The notes under the pieces are model-generated. The model made no database searches. It was not told where the DNA came from and saw only the letters and a list, made by a program, of their open reading frames with translations. A stretch of DNA of 64,000 nt from contig JAHKLX010000003.1 of assembly GCA_020854835.1 (NCBI GenBank), positions 186,001 through 250,000 on the forward strand. Reading direction: 5' to 3'. Shown in pieces: positions 33,169 through 42,046 of the stretch (position 1 is its first letter; each line of letters starts with the position of its first letter). The position numbers and the translations under genes were made by a program. This DNA is from Microcaldota archaeon. Lineage in GTDB: Archaea; Micrarchaeota; Micrarchaeia; Anstonellales; JAGGVH01.

Positions 33169-36100
33169 ATGAAGTTAAAAAACTCAATTTTTTTATTATT
33201 GTTTTTGTCAACAGTTATTATTGGCGTAGAACCGAGCGAAACGTTTTATGAGGAGTGTTCTGATAGATATATCGGGATAGATACTTCTAGTTCAAATTCA
33301 AGATGTTGGGATTCCATGTGGCTTGTGAAGGGTCCAGCAAATAGGTACCTTATTCTAAAAATGAGCGGACTAAGTTTAGATAAAATAAAATATTCTGATG
33401 AATTATTATATTCTCACTCTCATTACGAAGAAACCAATTTTCAAAATGTTTTAGAAAATATACGTGATAGTTCTAAAGAGTATGATAATGCTTATGAAAA
33501 TTATGCAAAATTCAAAAATGATTACAAATCAATCTTTCCTAATTTATGTGCTGCCAGTCCCTATTATGATTCTTGTCTCGAAGCAAACAAATTTTATTAT
33601 TTTATAGATACTCAAGAGTTAGAAGGTTGTATGGAAGCGTTCGAGTCAAACAATTTGAATGCATTCAGCATATCTTCGGATACTTCTTCTGGAAGAGTGA
33701 AAGCTTCTTTTGATTGTCTGGGCGGTCTAGAATATGGTACAATAATATCTTCAGATTTATCCTCTGAAATTTTTACCAGTCTTTTTTTAGATAAAATGAA
33801 CGGTTATTATGATGAAGCCTATACTTCTAATGCAGACACAATCTCCAAACTAGTTTCATCATACAATTCCCTACATCTTTTAAATTCCAGAAAAGCAAGT
33901 GATTTAGCAGATAAAGGAATACTGGATGGGGAATATAACTCAACATTGCAAGAAAAATATAAACAAAATGTCAGAGAGCTTTATTCAATGTCCACGTCCC
34001 CTGAATGCAACTCACATTCTCTTTCAAACATACAATACAATAACGTTTATTATTCCTCCCAATATTTTTATGCCTCATCAATGTGCACACCCGCTACTTT
34101 AACAGAGCGTCCTGCTGTCGGGCATATTATTTATGATTATTATTTCAATGTTTTAGATTTTATGGGGGATGTAAAAAAAAGCGATGTTGCAAAAATGTAT
34201 CCTTTAGTTTTTTCTAGAGTAATCCTATATAATCTAGTTTCAGACAACGGTCTTTTGGTTAGAGAAATAAAAATTTACAAGGAATTGGCAGATACTGAAA
34301 ATGAAATGTTTTTATTGGACAAACATCTAGAAACAAATTATCAAACCTGCGAATCCACAACAAAAACTAAAAAAGAGCAACTGGAAAAACAAAATTTAGA
34401 TAAAATAAATATATTTTATTACGTTAACAGTGGCATATTAAAATATCCTGATAATGAAATTTATGATTATAACGGCGAAATTGAAGAAGTTAATGAAGCT
34501 TATTCAAATATGACTGATAAAGCAGCCATTGCCTCTTCAACTTCAATGGCACAACCGAGTTATTATTCTTTAAGATATAAAAATTATAATTCTGCAATTT
34601 TAAACTGTAGAGATATCCAAAACCAAATAAACAAACTAAACACTCGGGCACAAGCTGATTTAAATCTTTTTGATACTTTTGTTTCAAATAAAATAAAAGA
34701 ATGCCAGAACAAAAAATCAAATGCAGATTTTTATTATATGTCTCGGAGAGGAAATGAAAAATGCCAGGAAGCAAGTGATGTTTATGACTCTATAACTCCC
34801 TCAGATTCTTATGGGGATAAATTTGTAAAACTAGAGAGCGCATATAATCTTGCAGTAGTTGCAAGCAATTATTATGATAATTCTCTTTCGGATGATGATG
34901 TCATTGAGATAAATTATCTTTTAGGTTTGTACAAAACCAAAATTGATTGCGCCAAAACAGATGGAGTTTTAACAAATATAACGAGCATCCATACGGGTTA
35001 TTATAACATATATGCAGAGTGTGTTGATCCTGATAAGGATATTACATTTTTAGATTGTTTTAATATTCAAGATAAAATAGCCCTGAAAATAAACGAACTA
35101 GATATCGCAGAGGGCGAGGCAAATTTGCATCTTATAGAAAGATATACAATGTTTCAAACAAATTTCACAAATCCCCGAATTTTAAATCATTTACCTCTAT
35201 CGTTTCAAAATTCAAAAAATAATTTAGACAAATATTTTAATGGAAATGATTTTGATTATAATGTAGTGTATTGTAACATGAAAAATATTGAATCTGAAAT
35301 GAATTCAATTGAATTGGAATGGGAAACTGCCAAAAAACAAGCTTTGTCCGAATCTATGGGGGAGACCTCAACTGTTTATGTGTTTGGGGAATCACCTGTT
35401 TTAGATAAAAAAACATGTACAAGTGTCGAACTAAAAATCAACAACCCTACAAATATTGAGGGCAGGAATGTTATTTTTTTCATTGACAGAGATCTTGATA
35501 TTTTAAGTTATGATTTTGATAATATTTCTTCTTCTATAGAATATATCAGAAAGAACCAGAATAGACTCGAAATCAAAATGAAATACGTTAACGCTTTCGA
35601 CAGTTTCACGTTGACTGCAAACCGTTGTGAACTTATGGTTTGGACAATATCAAAAACTATTGATTTTGATTATATCTCTGCTTCCTCGGGCAAAGGAAAT
35701 ATCAATCTAAAAATTGAATCTTCTGAAGCTCCTCTTGACGGAGCAAAAATATATATTTCTATACCTGAAACATCATTAATCAACAGCGCACGTTTCAATT
35801 CAGTTGAAACACTCAGCGAATTAATTGGTTCTGGGAGCGAGTCAGAGGCTTTATTTCAGCTAAACCTAATCAAAAAAACTCCCAACCAATTGAGTTTTAA
35901 TATTGAGTTCGCCTCCCCTATTGAGACAGATATAAGAAACAAAGTCATAAGCGATAGTGTAGTAAATCCCTCTATAAAATATGATTTAATTGTTTCGGAT
36001 GCAACATTTGTTTTTTCTAAAACCAAGATTGTTGTTACAGATGCAGAAGCGGGATCAATTTCAAATTTTGCAGTTACTGACAACCTAGGAAAATCTTTAA

Positions 36101-37563
36101 CAACAACAACTTCACAAACAACAGAGGGAACAATGTATTCCTTTAATGTGGATTCTATAAATCCTAGCTCAACTTACACCTATCACGTCAGCTACACCAT
36201 AAATAATTTAGTTGAATATGTTTTATCTTTAAGAGAAAGTGTAGGTTATATAGTTAATGCATACGGCACAACCACTCACAAACAAACATTGTCTAATATA
36301 GATTCTCTAATTAATCAAAACAAACACAAAGAAGCCCTTCCTTTGTTATTGGATCTGAAATATGAGATTGAAGAACATGCATCCAAACAAAAACAATCCA
36401 AACAGATTTATGATGATGAAATTGAAGAAACTGCCCAAAAATTAAAAGATTTTGAAGAATTTAATGAAGAAATTGTGGAGCACGGTTTTGAGGATTTGGA
36501 TCAAATACAAAAAGTTAAGGATTTATTGGAACAAGCAAAACAAGCGTATGAGTCAGGGGATTATAAAACCGCGGCAGATCTTTTAAGACAGGCAAAAAGT
36601 TTGATGGATATTGATTATAACCAATATTTATCAGATATAATGAAAGAGTTATTGCTGGAATTTGAGACACTTAAAACAGATTATTATAGTATGGAAATCT
36701 ATGATCCAAATGTTGAAGAATTAATTGAACAGATACACCTTTTAGAAAGAGAATTAAGAGGTCATTTTTCAATGGAAAATTTATCTAATCTAAAAGAAAA
36801 AATAAATGATCTTAATTTACTTTTAAATCAAATAAAATCTTCTCAATCTGAAGATTTTTTAACAGAAATAGCCCAATTCAAGCAAGATGTTTTAGATACT
36901 ACAGTTTTGATGGGTAAATATAAACAGTGGCATAATGATATACACACAAAAAAGACTGTTGGAGGCAGTCCTTTATATTCATTTCCAATAACACCCTCCA
37001 AATTAGAACCGTATATCACCAAATCCCAAACACTTGTAACTAAACTAGATAAGTATGAAAATGACATAGCCAAACTTAAAACAGAGTGGGCGACAGGTCA
37101 AAATACAAAAAATCTCTTTTATCAACAAAAAGATACTTTAAATAAAACAATCCAGAATATGGAATCACAAGCTGAAGTATATCTGACTTCGGGTACGCAG
37201 CGATTGAAAATCTGTGAAGAGTTTGTTGCTGAAAAAGGTTTGGAAGCCCAATATTCCTCTGATTTAACAAAAATACAAAATGTTTTAGACCAGGGCAGTG
37301 ATTATTTATCTAAGGGAGATTATGGTAATGCTTTGCTTTATACATACACTGGCATGGCTGCAGCCGAAGCATTATCTGATGAATTGTCAAGAGAAAAATC
37401 AAACGAATTAGATATAACTTTAGTTGCTGTTGGTTTGACGACATTAATTATAGTAGGGTTGATTGTTTATTTCGTGTTTGGAAAATCTGGGGGGGAGGTT
37501 TCTCTTTTCAATAGAAAACAAGAAAAAGAACCAGCAAAAAAAACTCTTAAAAAAAATAATTAG
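33169..37563 (+). CDS. Giant surface protein, 1464 aa, signal peptide and C-terminal anchor
   Basis: Not recognised as a named family. A signal peptide (SIFLLLFLSTVIIGVEP) starts the protein. Residues about 25-740 are helical and Cys-bearing. About 745-1045 is beta-rich with repeated D-x-x-Y/F-S/T patterns like Ig or CARDB folds. About 1065-1420 is charged coiled coil. A membrane helix (LDITLVAVGLTTLIIVGLIVYFVF) lies near the end, followed by a basic cytoplasmic tail, KKTLKKNN. It is the largest complete gene here. An adhesin or envelope role is inference. Confidence 0.85.
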   Translation: MKLKNSIFLLLFLSTVIIGVEPSETFYEECSDRYIGIDTSSSNSRCWDSMWLVKGPANRYLILKMSGLSLDKIKYSDELLYSHSHYEETNFQNVLENIRDSSKEYDNAYENYAKFKNDYKSIFPNLCAASPYYDSCLEANKFYYFIDTQELEGCMEAFESNNLNAFSISSDTSSGRVKASFDCLGGLEYGTIISSDLSSEIFTSLFLDKMNGYYDEAYTSNADTISKLVSSYNSLHLLNSRKASDLADKGILDGEYNSTLQEKYKQNVRELYSMSTSPECNSHSLSNIQYNNVYYSSQYFYASSMCTPATLTERPAVGHIIYDYYFNVLDFMGDVKKSDVAKMYPLVFSRVILYNLVSDNGLLVREIKIYKELADTENEMFLLDKHLETNYQTCESTTKTKKEQLEKQNLDKINIFYYVNSGILKYPDNEIYDYNGEIEEVNEAYSNMTDKAAIASSTSMAQPSYYSLRYKNYNSAILNCRDIQNQINKLNTRAQADLNLFDTFVSNKIKECQNKKSNADFYYMSRRGNEKCQEASDVYDSITPSDSYGDKFVKLESAYNLAVVASNYYDNSLSDDDVIEINYLLGLYKTKIDCAKTDGVLTNITSIHTGYYNIYAECVDPDKDITFLDCFNIQDKIALKINELDIAEGEANLHLIERYTMFQTNFTNPRILNHLPLSFQNSKNNLDKYFNGNDFDYNVVYCNMKNIESEMNSIELEWETAKKQALSESMGETSTVYVFGESPVLDKKTCTSVELKINNPTNIEGRNVIFFIDRDLDILSYDFDNISSSIEYIRKNQNRLEIKMKYVNAFDSFTLTANRCELMVWTISKTIDFDYISASSGKGNINLKIESSEAPLDGAKIYISIPETSLINSARFNSVETLSELIGSGSESEALFQLNLIKKTPNQLSFNIEFASPIETDIRNKVISDSVVNPSIKYDLIVSDATFVFSKTKIVVTDAEAGSISNFAVTDNLGKSLTTTTSQTTEGTMYSFNVDSINPSSTYTYHVSYTINNLVEYVLSLRESVGYIVNAYGTTTHKQTLSNIDSLINQNKHKEALPLLLDLKYEIEEHASKQKQSKQIYDDEIEETAQKLKDFEEFNEEIVEHGFEDLDQIQKVKDLLEQAKQAYESGDYKTAADLLRQAKSLMDIDYNQYLSDIMKELLLEFETLKTDYYSMEIYDPNVEELIEQIHLLERELRGHFSMENLSNLKEKINDLNLLLNQIKSSQSEDFLTEIAQFKQDVLDTTVLMGKYKQWHNDIHTKKTVGGSPLYSFPITPSKLEPYITKSQTLVTKLDKYENDIAKLKTEWATGQNTKNLFYQQKDTLNKTIQNMESQAEVYLTSGTQRLKICEEFVAEKGLEAQYSSDLTKIQNVLDQGSDYLSKGDYGNALLYTYTGMAAAEALSDELSREKSNELDITLVAVGLTTLIIVGLIVYFVFGKSGGEVSLFNRKQEKEPAKKTLKKNN

Positions 37564-38627
37564 AATAATGCACTGTCAGACATGAAATTTTCATCTTCCA
37601 GTATTTCATCCATCTGGTTGTTGTATGCACATTCATATATTTTTTTAAGCCGCTTTCCAATGTTGCTCAAATCATGTTTTTCAGCCAAAACCTTGCCGTT
37701 ATCTATAATTTTCTTTCTTAAGTTTTTATCTTCATTGACTCGGTTAAGCAAACTTATAAACTCTTTATTGTTTTTTCCTTTAAGACAGTTTTCTTCGTGA
37801 AACAACCAGTCGCTATATACGGGAATATCTCTAACAACTATGGGTATGCCCATACTGGCAGCTTCTAGAATAACAATTCCTTGGTTTTCTTCGTATGAAG
37901 GAAAGAAAAAAGTATCGCCTGCAGAATATGCTGCTATTATATCTGGAACAAAACCCGAAAATCTAAGATTGAAAGGCGGATTCATTAAGTATTGTCTGAA
38001 TTCTTTATTGTCAACTAAGAATTGATCATACACTCTGCCAAACCATCTAAAGTCAAAATGGGGCATACTCTCTGCCACATTACAAAAATCAAAAACACCT
38101 TTTCTTTTGAAAACTTGGCCTACTGAAAAAATAAGCTCTCTTTCAATTCCCTCTTCTTCTTTATACAATTGGCCTTTAACACTGTTTTTTATGAATTTTT
38201 CTGTTTCTACCCCATTGCTTACAGGTATTATGGGAGGTTTTAATCTATATTTCAACAATATTCTTTTTGTATAATTTGACGGACAAAAAACAAGATCTCC
38301 CTGAGAATAAAACATTCTGAGGGTCCCCTTCAAAACAGGTCCAATTTTATTACTCATAACAAAACTATTGGCAAAATCCTCTGCAGTTGTATGCGCATGT
38401 ATTATAACTTTTTTACCCTTTCTCCTATAATAATTTGCAAAGGTTAATGAGGCAGGGCCTATCCCAAAATTAATATGCAATATATCGAAATCATCATTAA
38501 TATTTGTTGTATGTTCTATGTTTGCTTTATTCAACGCCTTTTTCAAATGATTAAAAGCACTTGTTATGCCACTTTGAGTTATCATCTTCATACTTTCTAA
38601 TCCTTCTTGATATAAGCAGACTTTCAT
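37560..38627 (-). CDS. GT4-family glycosyltransferase
   Basis: 355 residues. A GT-B fold with an N-terminal acceptor domain (LHINFGIGPASLTFANYYRRKGKKVIIHAH), VSNGVETEKF, FSVGQVFKRKGVFDFC and the E-x7-E motif ENQGIVILEAASMGIP. It probably builds a surface glycan or glycolipid. The start at 38627 is chosen over 38651 because an AT-box is centred 27.5 bases upstream; the longer frame would overlap it. The stop overlaps that of the giant surface protein by four bases. Confidence 0.9.
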   Translation of the reverse strand: MKVCLYQEGLESMKMITQSGITSAFNHLKKALNKANIEHTTNINDDFDILHINFGIGPASLTFANYYRRKGKKVIIHAHTTAEDFANSFVMSNKIGPVLKGTLRMFYSQGDLVFCPSNYTKRILLKYRLKPPIIPVSNGVETEKFIKNSVKGQLYKEEEGIERELIFSVGQVFKRKGVFDFCNVAESMPHFDFRWFGRVYDQFLVDNKEFRQYLMNPPFNLRFSGFVPDIIAAYSAGDTFFFPSYEENQGIVILEAASMGIPIVVRDIPVYSDWLFHEENCLKGKNNKEFISLLNRVNEDKNLRKKIIDNGKVLAEKHDLSNIGKRLKKIYECAYNNQMDEILEDENFMSDSALF

Positions 38628-38651
38628 ATTTTTATTATAGAGGCGTTTCAT

Positions 38652-38657
38652 TTTAAA
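38652..38657. promoter_or_regulatory. Palindromic AT-box shared by the GT4 gene and the PHP gene
   Basis: TTTAAA inside TTTTAAATTT is centred at 38654.5. It is 27.5 bases from the minus start (38627) and 26.5 bases from the plus start (38681). Confidence 0.6.
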
Positions 38658-38680
38658 TTTATCGGCTCCAAATTTATATT

Positions 38681-39370
38681 ATGAATTTAGATCTTCACAT
38701 TCATACTGAATATTCAATAGATTCTCAAATATCTCTAAAATCACTTGTTTCAGAATGCAAGAAGAAGAAAATAACACCAGGGATTTGCGACCATGGGAAC
38801 AGCAGGGCACATGAGGTCTTACATAAAATGAAAGTGCAGTTTATACCCGGAATTGAGATCTATACCCAACAGGGTCATTTAATTGCGTATTATACTAATG
38901 ATCCAGTTCCAAATCATCTTTCTTTTGCTGAAGCCTTAGATAAAATACAAGAACAAGGTGCAATTGCCTGCGCACCACATCCTTTTGACACTAAAACATA
39001 TCCTTTCATAAAAAAGAAATTTAGAAAAAGTATAGGGACAGAAGATGAAACAACAATGAAAAAATGCGATTTAATAGAGGTTTTCAACTCTAGAGCAGAT
39101 AAAAAAGCAAACCAACGTGCTTCAGAATTCTCAAAAAAACATAAGATATCTGCAACTGCAGGAAGTGATGCACATTTTCCATTTGAGATAGGTGCGGCTT
39201 TTATCCAAACTGCAGAAGATTTTGATATCGAAGACCCAAAACAATTTATCAAGACCATAAAATCCAAAAATTCAAATATCTATGGGAAGCAAACAACTTT
39301 TTTTGTGCACGGAACAACATCTGTTTTTAGAAAAATAAGGAAATGGTTCGGAGGAAAACCTTTGATGTAA
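38681..39370 (+). CDS. PHP-domain metal-dependent phosphohydrolase
   Basis: 229 residues. Metal-binding motifs are DLHIHTEYSIDS at the N-terminus, ICDHGN, GIEIY and GSDAHFPFEIG. This is the compact PHP fold of histidinol-phosphate-phosphatase-like and nucleotide-hydrolysing enzymes. The substrate is unknown. It is the first gene of a run with geranylgeranyl reductase, UppS and DUF192 (gaps of 13 and 20 bases, then an overlap). The start is leaderless. Confidence 0.9.
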   Translation: MNLDLHIHTEYSIDSQISLKSLVSECKKKKITPGICDHGNSRAHEVLHKMKVQFIPGIEIYTQQGHLIAYYTNDPVPNHLSFAEALDKIQEQGAIACAPHPFDTKTYPFIKKKFRKSIGTEDETTMKKCDLIEVFNSRADKKANQRASEFSKKHKISATAGSDAHFPFEIGAAFIQTAEDFDIEDPKQFIKTIKSKNSNIYGKQTTFFVHGTTSVFRKIRKWFGGKPLM

Positions 39371-39383
39371 AGGTTAGGGGTAG

Positions 39384-40436
39384 ATGGTTATGGCAATAAT
39401 GGGGGCAGGCCCTGCAGGGATTATAACTGGTTTAAATCTACTTAAAGAAGGTCATAATGCAGTAGTTTATGATAGGTTTGGAGAAAACGCATGGAAACAC
39501 GCAAAATGTTCCGGGATACTTTCTGAAAAAGCACTCAAAGAATTTCAGAAGATAGTTCCTTTAAAACATATAAAAACCCAAACTCGTTTGAACGTTTGGT
39601 TTGGAAACAAAAAAGTTGAAATAACCCCCAAACAACATGCTTATGTTATAGACAGACACGAACTGGATCGTCTGCTTGTTGAAAAATTTATATCCTCAGG
39701 AGGTAAATTGATTCATAAAAACATAACTCCCCAAGATGTGATCCATTTTTCAAAGCAAGCTAATCCCTATATAATAGGTGCTGATGGACCTGTTTCAACT
39801 GTAGCCCAAACTTTTAATTTTCCTAGATTTACTCACATATTCAAAACTGGTCAGATTTTTTTAGACATGCCCGAGGATTATGACGATTCCGTAAATTTAT
39901 TTTTGGATTGTAAAGGTCTTTTTGGTTGGTCCTTTCCAAAAAAAGATAAACTTGAAGTTGGGATAGCGACAGAAAAAAACCCTTCTAAAGAACTCAAAAA
40001 ACTTTTAAAAAGACTAAATCTCAAATATACCAATTCCCCTACTTACCATATAATTCCTTTGGGCCCAAGAAAAAAATTTGCTAAAACAGATAACAATACA
40101 CAAATATTTCTAGTAGGTGACGCCGCAGGTCATGTTAAACCTACAACAGGGGGAGGACTTTTTCATTCACTGATTGCATCAAATATTCTAACCCATACTA
40201 TCCTAAATAATAACACGCCGGAATATTATGAGGATATGTGGAGAAAAAAACAAGGATTAAATTTTAGTACGATGCGACTTATAAACAGAACAATTAATTT
40301 TATTCCAGATTCTCTGTATCCTTTGGCAGGCAGTGTTTTTGAAACTTTCAAGATGAACAAATTTCTCGCAGAAAAAGGCGACATGGAGGACACGAGGTTT
40401 TTAAATATACACAATTTAATAGATTTTATATTGTAG
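39384..40436 (+). CDS. Geranylgeranyl reductase-family FAD-dependent oxidoreductase
   Basis: 350 residues. The FAD-binding Rossmann motif is GAGPAGIITGLNLL at the N-terminus; the second FAD motif is FLVGDAAGHVKPTTGGGLFHSL. The family saturates the isoprenoid chains of archaeal lipids or dolichol-type carriers. Placement next to UppS suggests action on the polyprenyl carrier as well as on membrane lipids, which is inference. The ATG is preceded by AGGGGT. Confidence 0.9.
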   Translation: MVMAIMGAGPAGIITGLNLLKEGHNAVVYDRFGENAWKHAKCSGILSEKALKEFQKIVPLKHIKTQTRLNVWFGNKKVEITPKQHAYVIDRHELDRLLVEKFISSGGKLIHKNITPQDVIHFSKQANPYIIGADGPVSTVAQTFNFPRFTHIFKTGQIFLDMPEDYDDSVNLFLDCKGLFGWSFPKKDKLEVGIATEKNPSKELKKLLKRLNLKYTNSPTYHIIPLGPRKKFAKTDNNTQIFLVGDAAGHVKPTTGGGLFHSLIASNILTHTILNNNTPEYYEDMWRKKQGLNFSTMRLINRTINFIPDSLYPLAGSVFETFKMNKFLAEKGDMEDTRFLNIHNLIDFIL

Positions 40437-40456
40437 TTGGGGGATATGGTGATAAA

Positions 40457-41140
40457 ATGAAACCTTTTCATGTAGCAATTATACCTGACGGGAATAGAAG
40501 ATGGGCAAAACAAAAAAATTTACCTCCCTTAAAAGGTCATTCAGTCGGGATAAAAAAACTAAAAGATGCTTTGAAATGGGCGAAAAAAGCAAATGTTGAT
40601 ATTCTCAGTCTTTGGATACTCTCTACTGAAAATTTAAATCGTTCAGAAGATGAAATAAAAGGATTGTTCAAATATTTTGAAACAGAAATCATTAAACACC
40701 TAAAAGATAAATATGTTGATAAACACAAAGTCAAAGTTAATTTTATAGGCGAAATACAAACTCTGCCCCCAAAACTGCAAAAACTTATTTATGACGTTGA
40801 AAAGAAATCTTCAAAATATGATGAAGGTAAAATACTTAATTTATTTACTGCTTATGGAGGCAGGAAAGAAATGTTACATGCAGTAAACTCAATTTTAGAA
40901 AAAGGGTTGAAGAATATAGATGAAAAAACTTTTGGAAATTATCTATACACCAAAAACTTGCCCGATCCCGATTTAATAATACGCACTTCCGGAGAAATAC
41001 GTATAAGTGGTTTAATGCCTTGGCAAACTGTTTACAGTGAACTTTATTTCTCAGAAAAATTATGGCCCGATTTCAATGAAAAAGATTTTTTGGATGCCAT
41101 AGAAGAGTATCATAAAAGAAAAAGAAGGTTTGGGAAATGA
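40457..41140 (+). CDS. uppS: Undecaprenyl-type cis-prenyl diphosphate synthase
   Basis: 227 residues. Conserved cis-prenyltransferase motifs are AIIPDGNRRWAK (catalytic Asp and the phosphate loop), SLWILSTENLNRS, and RTSGEIRISGLMPWQTVYSELYF near the C-terminus. It elongates an allylic diphosphate with IPP to make the long-chain glycan carrier. A GGTGATAAA site precedes the ATG. The stop overlaps the next start (ATGA). Confidence 0.96.
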   Translation: MKPFHVAIIPDGNRRWAKQKNLPPLKGHSVGIKKLKDALKWAKKANVDILSLWILSTENLNRSEDEIKGLFKYFETEIIKHLKDKYVDKHKVKVNFIGEIQTLPPKLQKLIYDVEKKSSKYDEGKILNLFTAYGGRKEMLHAVNSILEKGLKNIDEKTFGNYLYTKNLPDPDLIIRTSGEIRISGLMPWQTVYSELYFSEKLWPDFNEKDFLDAIEEYHKRKRRFGK

Positions 41141-41463
41141 CAATAAAAATTTTTAATGATATTTTTGAAGTCGCCGATAATATGTTTTCAAGGGCCAGGG
41201 GGTTGATGTTCAGAAAAAAAATTATTCACATTTTTTTCATTTTTGAAAATGAAGGAAAAACTCCCATACATTCTTTTTTTGTTTTCAAAGAATTTGAAGC
41301 AGTTTATTTAAATTCTAAATCCAAAGTCGTTGATATTTTTAGTGTAAAACCTTTTACTTTTTGGGTAGAGAACACCGCTCCTGCCAAGTATTTGATTGAA
41401 GCCCCAATAGGGTGGTGCAAGAAAAACAAAATAAAAAAAGGGAGCTTTATAAAAGTGAATTAA
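41137..41463 (+). CDS. DUF192 protein
   Basis: 108 residues, a single DUF192 domain: SRARGLMFRKK (family GLM), MxF/IFFIFENEGKTPIHSFFVFKEFEAVYL, then the ENTAPAKYLIEAPIGW core. It has no signal peptide, unlike many bacterial members. Function unknown. The start overlaps uppS by four bases; the end overlaps the convergent membrane-protein gene by 17. Confidence 0.9.
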   Translation: MTIKIFNDIFEVADNMFSRARGLMFRKKIIHIFFIFENEGKTPIHSFFVFKEFEAVYLNSKSKVVDIFSVKPFTFWVENTAPAKYLIEAPIGWCKKNKIKKGSFIKVN

Positions 41464-42046
41464 TCGAAATGCCCAAAAGAATTATAGAACTAAGAATTAT
41501 GACTACACAGATTAAAGTTATAAAAAGTTTTAAATTTCCAAAAACTGATTTTATACTGTTTGTTGTATCATCTATATTATTTTTTAAAGGTGTGATCCCG
41601 TTTTTAATATCTCTAATTTTCAATTGTGTATTTCTTATGTTATCTGTACTAGCGGGCGAAATGTTAATGCCGAGTGTTTGTCCTATATTCGCGAGTGCAT
41701 TCACATTATCAATCACATCTGCCAAATCTCCTGCACTGTTTGCTGCAGAATCACATCCTTCTTCAACACCAACAAGCTCTTGAGATACAGAATTAAAAGA
41801 ATCTACAATATCTGTTTCCAAAGCTGTTAAACTTGGAGGCAGAGTAAAAAAGATAACTAATGCCAAAACAATGTTTATCAAAGATAACAATATGCCCACA
41901 CTTCCAAAACCCATTTTCACAATTTTTTTGATTTGGTAAAGATCAAAAGAAATATCATCAATTCTAGCTTCTGTTTCTGCGTATTTTTCTCTTATGAGAT
42001 CCTCGCCTTCTTCTTCCCCTTCCAAATTTTCTTCAGCTTTACTCAT
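41447..42046 (-). CDS. Hypothetical membrane protein with two helices, 199 aa
   Basis: Not recognised. It has an acidic cytoplasmic N-terminus (EENLEGEEEGED), a membrane helix at about 50-70 (VGILLSLINIVLALVIFF), a periplasm-like helical ectodomain, and a second membrane helix at the C-terminus (LFITLICVVIILSSIILLGI). The ectodomain resembles the helical sensor region of methyl-accepting-type proteins in layout only. Its start overlaps the end of the NHL gene by eight bases, so the two proteins are probably made together. Confidence 0.75.
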   Translation of the reverse strand: MSKAEENLEGEEEGEDLIREKYAETEARIDDISFDLYQIKKIVKMGFGSVGILLSLINIVLALVIFFTLPPSLTALETDIVDSFNSVSQELVGVEEGCDSAANSAGDLADVIDNVNALANIGQTLGINISPASTDNIRNTQLKIRDIKNGITPLKNNIDDTTNSIKSVFGNLKLFITLICVVIILSSIILLGISINSLL

